In this document: positions 63,220-64,000 of the stretch, piece by piece
Layout: every line of letters starts with the position of its first letter
Position numbering within the stretch: the first letter of the stretch is position 1
DNA from: Nematostella vectensis
Taxonomy: Eukaryota > Cnidaria > Anthozoa > Actiniaria > Edwardsiidae
Direction of reading: 5' to 3'
DNA: 64,000 bases
Assembly (NCBI RefSeq): GCF_932526225.1
Contig: NC_064045.1
Location: forward strand, 5,841,498-5,905,497
Notes under the pieces: generated by a model
Told to the model about the DNA's origin: nothing
The model's input: only the letters and a program-made list of their open reading frames with translations
Databases searched by the model: none
Program-made: the position numbers and the translations under genes

Positions 63220-64000
63220 GATACTTAACAATTAGACTACGAGTTCGATTTTTCTATGAGCCAATAGACTATTTGACTCATAGAAAACGAGAACAAGTAG
63301 TCTTATTGTTTTAGTATAATCCACTCACATACTACCTTCGAATAACTGACGATTTAAATAATAATTCATGTTGTTTTTGTGAAAAACGCCGGGTTTTTTT
63401 GCTACTCGCTATCAATCGCTCAATAGATAGTCAGTACGGGAGCCAATCAAATTGCTGGATTCGTGATAATATGTGAGTAGATTTATACTAATAACAGTTA
63501 GATGGCAAATGGGACGATAATAGAAGCGAAAACTGTGCTGGGACAGACAGAAAGCTACATGAAATTAATACTTGAAATGAATCTGTCTAGCTAGTGGCAC
63601 GCACCAGCCCAAATCCTGTAAATGACATTTTTGGCAATGGAATGGAGGTAATTACAGGCGATGTAGAGGTGTTTTGGGGCTTCTCAACAAAAATATAACA
63701 AAAGTGTTAGCCAGAGGCTTATAGAATTAATAGAAATCCATACATTCCATATTTTATTCTGGTCCTATTCTGCTTAAAACGCCTGTTTTTGCTACCATTA
63801 TCTCACATCGGATAAAACTAATTAGCTCACAATTTTTGTGATGAATGCGAGAAGAGTTTTTACTAATACTAAAATGGTATGTATTCCCATATTCCCCAGA
63901 TCTTGTGTCTCGGTTTCACTGAGGCTCAGCCCGATGACAACCGGAGGTAGTGCAGATGACACAACCAATAAAAGCAATGTAAAAGATGCAGCATTCTTTG
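63220..64000. other. TBCD 3' flank, no further gene seen
   Basis: A+T-rich. The first plus-strand AATAAA after the stop is at 63967-63972; an earlier non-canonical signal is more likely to end TBCD. No coding region recognised up to the window end. Confidence 0.4.

Overview
This is eukaryotic, intron-rich, A+T-rich animal DNA. It carries a complete tubulin-folding cofactor D (TBCD) gene in 46 small exons, a forkhead-domain gene, a small mitochondrial membrane protein gene resembling the complex III assembly factor UQCC4, and an unnamed four-exon gene for a ubiquitin-like plus armadillo-like protein. The dense short terminal-inverted-repeat (TIR) elements and tandem arrays suit an anthozoan cnidarian such as a sea anemone. 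That taxonomic placement is inference, because no mitochondrial or rRNA marker is present.

Layout. 1-2660: promoter-like motif cluster and two minisatellites. 2700-9440: three related minus-strand first exons, two of them on diverged copies of a ~2.2 kb segmental duplication, with TIR elements between and inside the copies. 9450-18540: gene-poor, filled with foldback/TIR elements and an 85-nt satellite. 17924 (+) and 21832 (-): isolated candidate first exons. 19120-19446 (-): UQCC4-like gene. 24745-25602 (-): forkhead gene with a TATA box. 26-29.6 kb: gene-poor, with NRF1/YY1-like promoter motifs near 28.3-28.5 kb. 29626-34921 (-): Ubl-ARM gene. 35341-63003 (+): TBCD, head-to-head with the Ubl-ARM gene across a 419-bp intergenic region. 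63004-64000: downstream region with one more TIR element.

The exon chain of TBCD was built by hand from splice sites and reading phase. All 46 exons keep frame and give about 1,234 residues, collinear with known TBCD proteins. The Ubl-ARM gene was assembled the same way (603 residues).

The most notable structure is inside TBCD introns. Intron 30 is filled with about 13 tandem copies of the 3' end of exon 30 including its 5' splice site. Intron 35 is a 36-nt array resembling the real 3' splice site of exon 36. A foldback element ends 16 nt before exon 33, so it probably supplies part of that 3' splice-site region. Intron 28 holds a 1.5 kb array of 24-nt units and intron 44 a 650-bp GGT tract. 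No bacterial-style operon, CRISPR array, tRNA or rRNA was seen.
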